Source of the DNA: Roseiarcus sp963772555
GTDB taxonomy: Bacteria > Pseudomonadota > Alphaproteobacteria > Rhizobiales > Beijerinckiaceae
Length of the DNA stretch: 64,000 nt
NCBI GenBank assembly: GCA_963772555.1
Contig: CAVYXQ010000012.1
Span: 65,714-129,713 of the forward strand
Direction of reading: 5' to 3'
Shown one piece after another: positions 1-7,995 of the stretch. The number at the start of each line of letters is the position of its first letter. Within the stretch, counting starts at the first letter, position 1. The notes under the pieces are model-generated. The model was given only the letters and a program-made list of their open reading frames with translations. It had not been told where the DNA came from and searched no databases. A program made the translations under genes and the position numbers.

Positions 1-74
1 TTTCGGAACGCCGACTTGATTTCGGCGGCGCTCGCTGTCTTCGCCAGGCCAAGAACGTCGTACGGATCGCGCAT
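1..74 (-). CDS. J-domain (DnaJ-like) protein, N-terminal fragment
   Basis: The first 24 codons of a minus-strand gene that runs off the left edge. The translation begins MRDPYDVLGLAKTASAAEIK and goes on to SAFRK, which is helix I and the start of helix II of a J domain. J-domain proteins hand substrates to Hsp70 and stimulate its ATPase; the catalytic HPD motif lies outside the window. A GAGGG-like ribosome binding site sits just upstream of the ATG at 74. The gene is divergent from pdxH. Whether it is a full DnaJ/CbpA type or a short J protein cannot be told. Confidence 0.8.
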   Translation of the reverse strand, partial: MRDPYDVLGLAKTASAAEIKSAFR

Positions 75-292
75 CAAGAGCCCTCTTCGGCGCCGCCTCA
101 TAACGAGCATGACCACCGATGTCTCGTTGTCTATCTGGGACTTGAGCGGGCGCCTGGCAAGCCCGGGCGCCAGCCCGTGTCCGAAGGGCAAATGACCGGT
201 TGTCGATGTTGCGCCCTGCGTCTATTGATCGGCGATCCCGGTCCAGGCATGAGAGGCACGCCGGACTGGCCGCCTTGAGGAGCTGCGCCATA

Positions 293-907
293 TTGAATGC
301 GGCGAATTCGGTCGACTTCACGGTGGCTGACGAGCCCATGGCCTTGTTTCGTCTTTGGCTCGAGGAGGCGGTCGGAAGCGAGATCAACGACCCGGAAGCC
401 ATGACGCTTTGCACCGTCGATGGAGACGGTCTGCCCGACGCCCGCATGGTCTTGTGCAAGGGCGCCGACGAGCGAGGCCTCGTCTTCTATACGAATGCCG
501 AGAGCGCCAAGGGACGGGAGCTCGCCGAACAGCCAAGGGCCGCGGCGCTGTTCCACTGGAAGTCGTTGCGCCGGCAGGCGAGATTTCGCGGCGTGGTGTC
601 GGAAATCGAAGGCGCGGAAGCCGACGCCTATTTCGCCTCGCGCCCCCGGGGCAGCCGCCTCGGAGCCTGGGCAAGCCAGCAGTCGCGGCCGCTCGAATCG
701 CGGGCGGCGCTGGAGGCGGCGGTCGAGGACTATGCCAGGCAGTTCGGCGACGGCGACATCCCGCGCCCTGCCTACTGGCGGGGATACCGCATTGCGCCGG
801 TCGAAATCGAGTTCTGGCGCGACGGCCCTTTCCGCCTTCACGACCGAATCAGATTCAGCCGCGAAACGCCGGAACAGCCGTGGCGCAAGCAGCGCCTCTA
901 CCCCTGA
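293..907 (+). CDS. pdxH: Pyridoxamine/pyridoxine 5'-phosphate oxidase
   Basis: FMN enzyme that oxidises pyridoxine or pyridoxamine phosphate to pyridoxal 5'-phosphate, the last step of vitamin B6 synthesis and salvage, in the cytosol. The sequence shows DARMVLCKG (FMN-binding strand), the GLVFYTN strand, the SRLGAWASQQSRPL segment and the C-terminal WRKQRLYP end typical of PdxH. The frame is open from an ATG at 200, but the family normally starts just before DFTVADEP. A TTG at 293 preceded by GAGGAG (about 276-282) gives 204 residues, the usual size, so I place the start there. An ATG at 338 is the next alternative. Divergent from the J-domain gene. Confidence 0.93.
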   Translation: MNAANSVDFTVADEPMALFRLWLEEAVGSEINDPEAMTLCTVDGDGLPDARMVLCKGADERGLVFYTNAESAKGRELAEQPRAAALFHWKSLRRQARFRGVVSEIEGAEADAYFASRPRGSRLGAWASQQSRPLESRAALEAAVEDYARQFGDGDIPRPAYWRGYRIAPVEIEFWRDGPFRLHDRIRFSRETPEQPWRKQRLYP

Positions 908-982
908 TTTCAAGCCCGGCGATCAGGGTCCGGCGCTTCAGTGGGGGACAAATGGTCCTTTGCCCCATGGAAGGCTTCAGCT

Positions 983-1420
983 GTGGATGATCGGCTCTAT
1001 CCGGCGCGACCGATCCTGGCGGTCTCCGTCGCTGTGTTCCGGGCGGGCCAGGTTTTGGTGGCGAGGCGCGCGCGAGAGCCGATGATTGGCCGCTTCTCGC
1101 TGCCCGGAGGCGTCGTCGAGGTCGGCGAGACCCTGGTCGAGGCGATCGCGCGGGAACTCGACGAGGAAGTAGGCGTCGAGGCGGACATCGTCGCCTTCAA
1201 TCGTCATGTCGAGCCGATTATGCGGGTCGGCGACCTGGTCCGTTCGCATTTCGTCATCGCCTCGTTCGTCGCCCGGTGGAGGCGCGGCGAAGCCCGCGTC
1301 AGCAAGGAAACCGACGCGGTCGCTTGGATCGAGCCGGCCGAATGCGCGGCCCTCGCAACCACGCCCGGGCTACCGGACATCCTCGAGAGCGCCGCCCGGA
1401 TAGAAAGTGGGCGGCCATGA
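983..1420 (+). CDS. Nudix hydrolase
   Basis: Nudix-fold pyrophosphohydrolase acting on a nucleoside diphosphate linked to another moiety; the substrate cannot be read from sequence. The Nudix box is complete: GGVVEVGETLVEAIARELDE followed by EVGVE, fitting GX5EX7REUXEEXGU with the metal-binding glutamates present. Start chosen at GTG 983, which has AAGG eight bases upstream and gives 145 residues; a GTG at 941 is in frame but lacks a clear ribosome site. The stop overlaps the ATG of the next gene as ATGA, implying translational coupling. Confidence 0.85.
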   Translation: MDDRLYPARPILAVSVAVFRAGQVLVARRAREPMIGRFSLPGGVVEVGETLVEAIARELDEEVGVEADIVAFNRHVEPIMRVGDLVRSHFVIASFVARWRRGEARVSKETDAVAWIEPAECAALATTPGLPDILESAARIESGRP

Positions 1421-1881
1421 AAAGAGCGATCGCCATCGTCGCAGCCCGGGCCGCGCTCCTTACCATCAGCTTTGCGGTCGCAGCGGCCGAAGCGCCCGCG
1501 CCCAAGCCCGCGCCGCCGCAAAACTCGTCAGCGACGCCGAAGTCCGCCCCTGAGACCGCCCCGCCGGCGGCAGAACCTCCGCCTCCCTACGAACCGCAAC
1601 TGCTTCGCCTGGCGCAAATGATGGGCGCGCTCGCCTACCTGCGCAATCTTTGCGGCGCAGGCGACGGCGACCAGTTTCGTGGGCGAATGGCGGCCCTGCT
1701 GGATGCAGAAGGCGTCATCGAGGCGCGGCGCGACCTGCTCGCAGGCGCATACAATCAAGGCTTTCGAGACTATGAGACGACCTATCGCGTTTGCACGCCT
1801 GCGGCGAACGAGATCATCGCCCGCTATCTCTCGGAGACCGCGCGCATCGCGGCCGAGGTCGCCGGGCGTTATGGCGGCTGA
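1417..1881 (+). CDS. TIGR02301-type exported protein of unknown function
   Basis: 154-residue protein with a signal peptide: basic MKRA, a hydrophobic core to about residue 22, and an A-E-A cleavage region, then a proline/alanine-rich spacer (about 25-55) and a compact helical domain containing LMMGALAYLRNLC-like and YNQGFRDYETTYRVC segments. The two cysteines in these segments may form a disulfide. This looks like the rhizobial family TIGR02301, which is often found behind a Nudix gene; function unknown, probably periplasmic. It overlaps the Nudix gene by four bases and is convergent with the acyl-CoA dehydrogenase gene. Confidence 0.75.
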   Translation: MKRAIAIVAARAALLTISFAVAAAEAPAPKPAPPQNSSATPKSAPETAPPAAEPPPPYEPQLLRLAQMMGALAYLRNLCGAGDGDQFRGRMAALLDAEGVIEARRDLLAGAYNQGFRDYETTYRVCTPAANEIIARYLSETARIAAEVAGRYGG

Positions 1882-1938
1882 ACGGCCATGGTCGCGAAGC
1901 GCCCGTTGCGGAGGAAACCGCAAACTCATTCTCTTTCG

Positions 1939-3729
1939 TCATACGCTGTCCGCCAGGATGGACTCGTGCGAGTGAAGGGGGCCGGACCCGGAGGCGATGG
2001 CGCGCGCGATGCCCGGCGCAACCGGCAGCAATTTTTCAGCGAAGAAGCGAGCGAGGCCGACACGCCCGAGTTCGCTGCCATTCCCCGCCGCGGCGAGCGC
2101 CTGCGCGGCGAGTCCCGCCTTGGCCAGGCACGCTCCGCCGAGGGTCAGTCCGAACAGGCGCAGGTATTGCGAGGCGCCCGCCAGCGCCGATTCGTGGTCG
2201 TCCGCCAGCCACTGAAGCATGTCGCGCGTTGCTTCCGACAGCGCATCCGCCCCTTCGGAGAGCCTCGCTGCGGTCCCGCCGAACCCTTCGGCCCCACCCT
2301 CCGCGACGGCGCGGGCCACGTTGCGAATGTCAGCAATCTCGGCCTTCACTGTCTCGCCCCCCGCAAGCAGGAGCTTTCGTTGCACCAGGTCGATCGCCTG
2401 CACGCCATTGGCGCCCTCGTAGATCGCGGTGATGCGAGAATCGCGCATATGCTGAGCGGCGCCGGTCTCTTCGACGAAGCCCATGCCGCCATGGATTTGC
2501 ACGCCAAGCGACGCCGCTTCGTCGCCGACTTCGCTCGAGAAGGCCTTGGCGACGGGCGTCAGAAGAGCAGCGCGGTTGGCCGCAGCCGCGCGGGCCTCGG
2601 CGGTGCGCCCGTGAGCGGCGAGGTCGAGCGACGCCGCTGTGAGGTGGCAGATGCCGCGCCCGGCGTGGACATTCGCTTTCATCGTCATCAACATTCGCTG
2701 CACGTCCGGATGTTCGATGATCCGCGCCATCCCGTCGCCGCCTTTCGGGCCGTGGCCCTGGCGTCGCTCACGTGCGAAGTCGAGCGCCTGCTGGTAGGCG
2801 CGCTCGCCGATGGCGATCCCCTGGGTCCCGACGGCTAGCCGCGCCGCGTTCATCATCACGAACATTGCTGCAAGCCCGCGGTTCTCCTCGCCGACGAGCC
2901 AGGCTTGGGCGCCGCCGTTTTCGCCATAGATCATGACGCATGTCGGCGAGGCGTGGATGCCGAGCTTGTGCTCGATGCTGGCGCAGCGAAGGTCGTTGCG
3001 GGCGCCGAGCGAGCCGTCCGGGTTGACGAGGCGCTTTGGCGCGAGGAACAGGGAGAGGCCACGGGTGCCCGCCGGCGCGTCGGGAAGCCTGGCCAGAACG
3101 AGATGAACGATGTTCTCGGCCATGTCGTGCTCGCCATAAGTGATGAAGATCTTCTGGCCAAAAAGGCGATAGGTTCCGTCGCCCGCCGGCTCCGCGCGCG
3201 ATCTCACTGCATTGAGATCGGATCCCGCCTGCGGCTCGGTCAGGTTCATCGTCCCGGTCCAGCGGCCGGCGACCATCGGGCCGAGATAGGTTTCCAGGAG
3301 CTGCCGCGATCCGAACGCCTTCAGCGCGCCAACCGCCCCCTCGGTCAGCAGCGGGCAGAGGGCGAACGCCATCGAGGCGCCGTTCCAGATTTCCGTGCAG
3401 CCGACATTGACGAGATGGGGCAGGCCCATGCCGCCGAATTCCACCGGCGCGGAGACCCCGGCCCAGCCAGCCTCGGCCCAGCGACGGTAGACGTCGCCAA
3501 AGCCCGCGGGCATGACGACGACGCCGTTCTGGTAACGGGCGCCCTCGATATCGCCGGGCCGGTTCAGCGGCGCGATTTCGTCGGTCGCAAACCGCCCCGC
3601 CTCGGCGATGACCGACGAAACCGTTTCCCAGTCGAAGTCCCCCTCGAAGTCCGATTCGACCATCGCCCGTAGGCCCGCCACGGCGTCGAGTGAAAACAGA
3701 ATATCGGCGACTGGGGAACGGTAAGGCAT
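1939..3729 (-). CDS. Acyl-CoA dehydrogenase, long (~596 aa) form
   Basis: FAD enzyme introducing the alpha-beta double bond in acyl-CoA, passing electrons to ETF. The central beta domain carries NLTEPQAGSDL and GQKIFITYGEHDM; EHKLGIHASPT follows. The C-terminal helical domain has IHGGMGFVEETGAAQHMRD and IYEGANGVQAIDL, whose Glu is the expected catalytic base. At 596 residues with an extra C-terminal helical domain it resembles the DmdC/FadE5-like group rather than the 380-residue medium-chain type; substrate length is not predictable. Start at ATG 3729 because GAGAGGAGCC lies just upstream. Single gene, divergent from the sua5 locus. Confidence 0.93.
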   Translation of the reverse strand: MPYRSPVADILFSLDAVAGLRAMVESDFEGDFDWETVSSVIAEAGRFATDEIAPLNRPGDIEGARYQNGVVVMPAGFGDVYRRWAEAGWAGVSAPVEFGGMGLPHLVNVGCTEIWNGASMAFALCPLLTEGAVGALKAFGSRQLLETYLGPMVAGRWTGTMNLTEPQAGSDLNAVRSRAEPAGDGTYRLFGQKIFITYGEHDMAENIVHLVLARLPDAPAGTRGLSLFLAPKRLVNPDGSLGARNDLRCASIEHKLGIHASPTCVMIYGENGGAQAWLVGEENRGLAAMFVMMNAARLAVGTQGIAIGERAYQQALDFARERRQGHGPKGGDGMARIIEHPDVQRMLMTMKANVHAGRGICHLTAASLDLAAHGRTAEARAAAANRAALLTPVAKAFSSEVGDEAASLGVQIHGGMGFVEETGAAQHMRDSRITAIYEGANGVQAIDLVQRKLLLAGGETVKAEIADIRNVARAVAEGGAEGFGGTAARLSEGADALSEATRDMLQWLADDHESALAGASQYLRLFGLTLGGACLAKAGLAAQALAAAGNGSELGRVGLARFFAEKLLPVAPGIARAIASGSGPLHSHESILADSV

Positions 3730-3860
3730 TGAACGGCTCCTCTCGCCCTTCCAATCCTGAGCCAACGCCCAGACGAAACGGAAGCGAGGTCTGTCAGCTT
3801 AGCCGAGCCTGCGCCGCTTATGTATAGACAAATCTCGGCGCCATGCGCAGAGGAAGAATC

Positions 3861-4869
3861 ATGGCGTTGGTCAAGAGAAGCACCCATCTCGCGCCGGCCG
3901 GCGCGGCTGCGATCGCCGCGGCGGCCGCCTGTCTCCGCCAGGGCGGGCTTGTCGCGATGCCCACCGAGACGGTCTACGGACTGGCCGCCGACGCGACATC
4001 GGACAAGGCGGTGGCTGGCGTCTTCGCCGCCAAGGGACGCCCGGCGTTCAATCCGCTCATCGCCCATGTGCTTGATGTCGAGCAGGCGAAGCGCTTCGCC
4101 GTGTTCCCGCGACAAGCCGAGATTCTTGCGGAGGCGTTCTGGCCGGGACCGCTCACCCTCGTGCTGCCTGTCGAACCAGGCTGCAGGGTGAGCCTCCTGG
4201 CGCGCGCCGGACTTGACACGGTCGCGCTTCGCGCGCCGGCGCACGAAACCGCCCGAGCGTTGATCGAAGCCGTAGGGGCGCCGCTCGCCGCCCCTTCCGC
4301 GAATCGCTCGGGCCGGGTCAGCCCGACCACGGCCGCGCACGTCGTTGCGGACCTCGACGGCAGGATCGACTGGATTCTCGACGGCGGCGCCTGCCGCTTC
4401 GGGCTCGAAATCGACGATCGTCGCCTGCCTCGATGCGGGGCCCGCGCTCCTTCGTCCAGGCGCGGTCGCCCGCGAGGCGATCGAGGCTCGGATTGGGGCG
4501 CGGCTTGGCGCGGCCCCATTCGCGGGAGCGCCGATTGCGCCGGGACGCCTCAAGTCCCACTACGCGCCGCGCGCCCATCTTCGGCTCGAGGCCTCGGACG
4601 TAGCGACCGGCGAAGCCGTCCTCGACTTTGGCGGCGCATTGTCGGGGCGCCCCTCGATGGCGCGGCTCGACCTTTCGCCGTCCGGGGACCTGGTCGAGGC
4701 GGCCTCGAACCTGTTCGCGCATTTGCGCGCATTGGACGAAAGCGGCGCCCCGACCATCGCGGTCGCTCCGGTTCCCGCTCGAGGTCTCGGAGCGGCGATC
4801 AATGACAGGCTCGCGCGCGCGGCTGCTCCAAAGACAGCCCCGCCCACGGCGGAAAGCCGTTCGCAATGA
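3861..4869 (+). CDS. Threonylcarbamoyl-AMP synthase, Sua5 long form (frameshifted)
   Basis: Makes threonylcarbamoyl-AMP from Thr, bicarbonate and ATP, the first step of the t6A37 tRNA modification. The YrdC-like domain shows MPTETVYGLAADA, KGRPAFNPLIAHV, LAEAFWPGPLTLVLP and APSANRSGRVSPT; the C-terminal Sua5 domain shows APGRLKSHYAPRAHL. The reading frame breaks after GLE at 4409: the conserved continuation STIV is read only after skipping one A in the run at 4408-4410. Without that A the gene is one open frame of 335 residues. Start ATG 3861 follows AGAGGAAG. Because the function is usually essential, a base-calling error is as likely as a mutation. Confidence 0.85.
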
Positions 4870-5197
4870 AGACATTGCTTTCTTCACACCGTCAGGAACC
4901 CTCGTTCGGGCCCGAACCCGTCGGCTCGAACGATAGCCTGAGGAGCTTTCGCCGGCGCCTCGATCTCCCGCGGCCGCTGTAGCGAGCCAGGACATGGAGC
5001 CGCGCCTCGACCGGGTCGACGATTGCATGAGCCTCGGCACAGGCGTTGGCGCGTCTATTCCTACGAGCGTCGCCGGAGCGTGAACGGCGGCCGATCCGCG
5101 TCGCACTTGCCAATAGAGAGCGGACTGTTCTATGCAATTGGCCGCTGTCGGTGAAGCGAGTGCGCCGCGACGGCCTAGTCCTTGGGGGGATTCTCCG
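4870..5197. other. Intergenic stretch without recognisable gene
   Basis: About 330 bases between the sua5 locus and a small exported protein. The only structure I see is a perfect 14-base palindrome, GTTCGGGCCCGAAC, at about 4905-4918. It could fold after sua5 but no T-run follows. No convincing short ORF with a ribosome site is visible. Confidence 0.4.
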
Positions 5198-5635
5198 ATG
5201 AACGCTATTACACGCCGAAGTCTGATCGTGTCGGGAGCCGCTCTGGCGACTGGCGGCCTGTTGACCCCTGCGGAAGCGGCCACGGGCGCGATCGCGATCA
5301 AGATTTTCAGCGCCGGCTTCATCTTCGGCGTCTCGGGCGGAAGCGGCGTTCTTTCCTTCGAGGGTCAAAACTATCCGCTGTCGATCGGCGGGATCAGCGC
5401 CGGGGCGACCATCGGCGCCTCGGGCGCGGACCTGGTCGGGACGGCTTATCACCTCCACACTGCCGCCGACATCCAGGGCATCTATTCGGCCGTCGGGGCC
5501 GGTTTGGCGGTGGCAGGGGGCCGATCGGCGGCCCGGCTTTCGAACGCCCGCGGCGTCGTGCTGCGGCTGAGAGGCCGTCAGGTCGGCTTCATGTTCTCGC
5601 TCGATCTCAGCGGCATGTCGATTTCGCTCAGATAG
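5198..5635 (+). CDS. Tat-type exported protein, unknown function
   Basis: 145 residues. The N-terminus MNAITRRSLIVSGAALATGG followed by LLTPAEAA has a twin arginine and a hydrophobic core, consistent with a Tat or Sec signal and export to the periplasm. The mature part is glycine-rich with alternating beta-type segments: GFIFGVSGGSGVLSFEG, YPLSIGGISAGATIGASG, IYSAVGAGLAVAGG and a C-terminal LRGRQVGFMFSLDLSGMSIS. I recognise the pattern as a conserved small exported protein seen in proteobacteria but cannot assign a function. Start ATG 5198 follows GGGGGGA. It stands alone and is convergent with araD. Confidence 0.65.
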   Translation: MNAITRRSLIVSGAALATGGLLTPAEAATGAIAIKIFSAGFIFGVSGGSGVLSFEGQNYPLSIGGISAGATIGASGADLVGTAYHLHTAADIQGIYSAVGAGLAVAGGRSAARLSNARGVVLRLRGRQVGFMFSLDLSGMSISLR

Positions 5636-5709
5636 CTGCGGCGGCGCGGTCGAAAGGCGCATCGGGCGTCGTCGAGACGGCGTGCGCGACCGTTGAGATT
5701 GAATTCCGC

Positions 5710-6414
5710 CTACCGGGTAAGGCTCTGCCCATAATAGGCGGCCGCGCCGTGCTTGCGCCGGAAGTGCTTGTTGAGCAAATCCGTCTCGATCGGCTCGAGG
5801 TCAGGCGCGAGCTGCAACGACATCAGCGCCATGCGGGCGATGCATTCGATCGCGACCGCGGTCTCGACCGCCTTGCCGACGGTTGGTCCCCATGCGAACG
5901 GGGCATGCCGATTGACTAGGACGCCCGGGAAGTCAGCCGGATCGAGGCCTTGCAGCCGTTCCACGATCACGGCGCCCGTCTCCCACTCGTAAGCGGCGGC
6001 AATCTCCTCGCGAGTCATCTTGCGGGTGACCGGCACTTCGCCGTTGAAATAGTCGGCGTGGGTCGTGCCGAAGATTGGAATCGGTCGGCCGGCCTGGGCG
6101 AAGGCCGTCGCGTGCGACGAATGCGTGTGCACCACGCCCCCGATCTCCGGGAAGGCGAGGAACAACCGCCGATGGGTCGGTGTGTCGGATGACGGTTTGA
6201 GCCGGCCCTCCACGGCGCGTCCTTCCAGATCGACGACCACCATGTCGTCCGGACCGAGTTGGTCGTAATCGACGCCGCTCGGCTTGATCGCGAACACACC
6301 CTTGGCGCGGTCAACCGCGCTGGCGTTGCCGAAGGTAAGGTTGATGAGGCCATGCCGGGGCAGGGCGACATTGGCTTCGAAGGTTTCGCGCTTGAGTTCC
6401 ATGAAGGCGCCCAT
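5710..6414 (-). CDS. araD: L-ribulose-5-phosphate 4-epimerase
   Basis: Zinc enzyme converting L-ribulose 5-phosphate to D-xylulose 5-phosphate, the last step of the bacterial arabinose pathway. Class II aldolase fold: LTFGNASAVDR, IKPSGVDYDQL, PSSDTPTHRRL, the metal-binding VHTHSSHAT, TTHADYFNGEVP and a C-terminal RKHGAAAYYGQ, all matching the AraD pattern. 234 residues, normal length. The start at 6414 has AAGGGA six bases upstream. Third gene of a minus-strand araB-araA-araD operon, 19 bases after araA. Confidence 0.95.
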   Translation of the reverse strand: MGAFMELKRETFEANVALPRHGLINLTFGNASAVDRAKGVFAIKPSGVDYDQLGPDDMVVVDLEGRAVEGRLKPSSDTPTHRRLFLAFPEIGGVVHTHSSHATAFAQAGRPIPIFGTTHADYFNGEVPVTRKMTREEIAAAYEWETGAVIVERLQGLDPADFPGVLVNRHAPFAWGPTVGKAVETAVAIECIARMALMSLQLAPDLEPIETDLLNKHFRRKHGAAAYYGQSLTR

Positions 6415-6433
6415 CGACGTTTCCCTTATCGCT

Positions 6434-7942
6434 TCAGGCCCGGAAGCCTTGCGCGAGATAGTAATAGACGTCGTTGGTCCGCAGGTCCTGCTTCAGCGCG
6501 GAAAGCGTGGTCTCGTCACTGATCTTGACAACCTCGACGCCCGCGATCGTGGCGAAATCCTCCAGCATTTCCGCCGTCACGCTGTAGCTGTATCCGGTGT
6601 GATGAGCGCCGCCGGCGAGGATCCAGGCGCCGCAGGCCGTCTTGAAGTCCGGCTTGCATTCCCAGACCGCGCGCGCGACCGGGAGCTTCGGCAACGGCGG
6701 ATGGTCGACTGCCGTGACCTCGTTGATGAGCACGCGGAAACGCGCGCCGAGGTCGATCAGGCTTGCGTTGAGCGCAGGTCCGGTCTGCGCGTCGAACACG
6801 AGCCGAACCGGGTCCTCCTTGCCGCCGATGGAAAGCGGATGAATCTCGAGCGACGGCCTGCCCGCCGCGATCGACGGGCAGATCTCGAGCATGTGCGCGC
6901 CGAGAACCTGGTGGCTGTCCGCCCCGAGATGATAGGTGTAGTCCTCCATGAACGACGTCCCGCCGGGCAGCCCGTCGCCCATGACCTTCATCGCGCGCAC
7001 CAGAGCCGCGGTCTTCCAGTCGCCCTCGGCGCCGAAGCCATAGCCGTCCGCCATCAGGCGCTGCGGCGCGAGTCCGGGAAGCTGCCTGAGCCCATGCAGG
7101 TCCTCGAACGTCGTGGTGAAACCCTTGAAGCCGCCCTTGCCCAGAAAGCCGCGCAGGCCGAGTTCGAGGCGGGCGCCGTAGAGCAGTGATTTGTGCCGTT
7201 CGCCTCCGCGACGCAGACTGGGAACGACGTCGTAGCTTTCCTCATATTCGCTCGCCAACGCCTTCGCCTCGGCGTCCGAAACGGCGCCGATCGCGTCGGC
7301 AAGCTCGCCCACGCCGTAGCCGTTGGTGGCGAAGCCGAATTTCATTTCGGCGGCGACCTTGTCGCCCTCGGTCACCGCAACCTGGCGCATATTGTCGCCG
7401 AAACGGCAGAATCTGGCGCCTTGCCAATCGCCCCACGCGCGCGCTGCGCGCATCCAGGAGCCGATGCGATCGTGGACTTCCGGGTCCGACCAATGGCCGA
7501 CGACAACCTTGCGGTTCACGCGCATGCGCGAATGGATGAACCCCGCCTCGCGGTCGCCGTGCGCCGACTGGTTTAGATTCATGAAGTCCATGTCGATCGA
7601 TCCCCACGGCAGGTCCCGGTTGAACTGCGTGTGGAGATGCAAGAACGGCTTATCCAGCCCGTTGAGGCCGCGGATCCACATCTTCGAGGGCGAAAACGTG
7701 TGCATCCAAAGGATGAGGCCAGCGCAATTCTCGTCCGAATCCGCCTCCATGCAAAGCTTCGCGATCTCGTCGGACGTCGTCAGCAGCGCCTTGAACACGG
7801 TCTTGAGCGGCAGTTTCGGCGAGTCCGCCAAGCCGCCCGCCACATCGCGTGCGTCGGCCGCCACCTGCTGCAACGGCCCGGGCCCATAGAGATGCTGGGA
7901 GCCGCAAACAAACCAGATTTCCGGGGTGGCAAGCTTGATCAT
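6434..7942 (-). CDS. araA: L-arabinose isomerase
   Basis: Manganese-dependent isomerase converting L-arabinose to L-ribulose. The N-terminus EIWFVCGSQHLYGPGPLQQV is the family signature; WMHTFSPSKMWIRGL, GFATNGYGVGEL, FMEDYTYHL, LGAHMLEICPSIA and GGAHHTGYSYSV contain the expected metal-ligand glutamates and histidines. 502 residues, like the Escherichia coli enzyme (500). It lies between araB (53 bases upstream) and araD. Neither an AraC-type regulator nor an arabinose transporter is adjacent. Confidence 0.97.
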   Translation of the reverse strand: MIKLATPEIWFVCGSQHLYGPGPLQQVAADARDVAGGLADSPKLPLKTVFKALLTTSDEIAKLCMEADSDENCAGLILWMHTFSPSKMWIRGLNGLDKPFLHLHTQFNRDLPWGSIDMDFMNLNQSAHGDREAGFIHSRMRVNRKVVVGHWSDPEVHDRIGSWMRAARAWGDWQGARFCRFGDNMRQVAVTEGDKVAAEMKFGFATNGYGVGELADAIGAVSDAEAKALASEYEESYDVVPSLRRGGERHKSLLYGARLELGLRGFLGKGGFKGFTTTFEDLHGLRQLPGLAPQRLMADGYGFGAEGDWKTAALVRAMKVMGDGLPGGTSFMEDYTYHLGADSHQVLGAHMLEICPSIAAGRPSLEIHPLSIGGKEDPVRLVFDAQTGPALNASLIDLGARFRVLINEVTAVDHPPLPKLPVARAVWECKPDFKTACGAWILAGGAHHTGYSYSVTAEMLEDFATIAGVEVVKISDETTLSALKQDLRTNDVYYYLAQGFRA

Positions 7943-7995
7943 GAGCGTCGTTCGCTCCGCTGAGGTTCAGGCGACGAAAGGACAAGCATTTCTAT

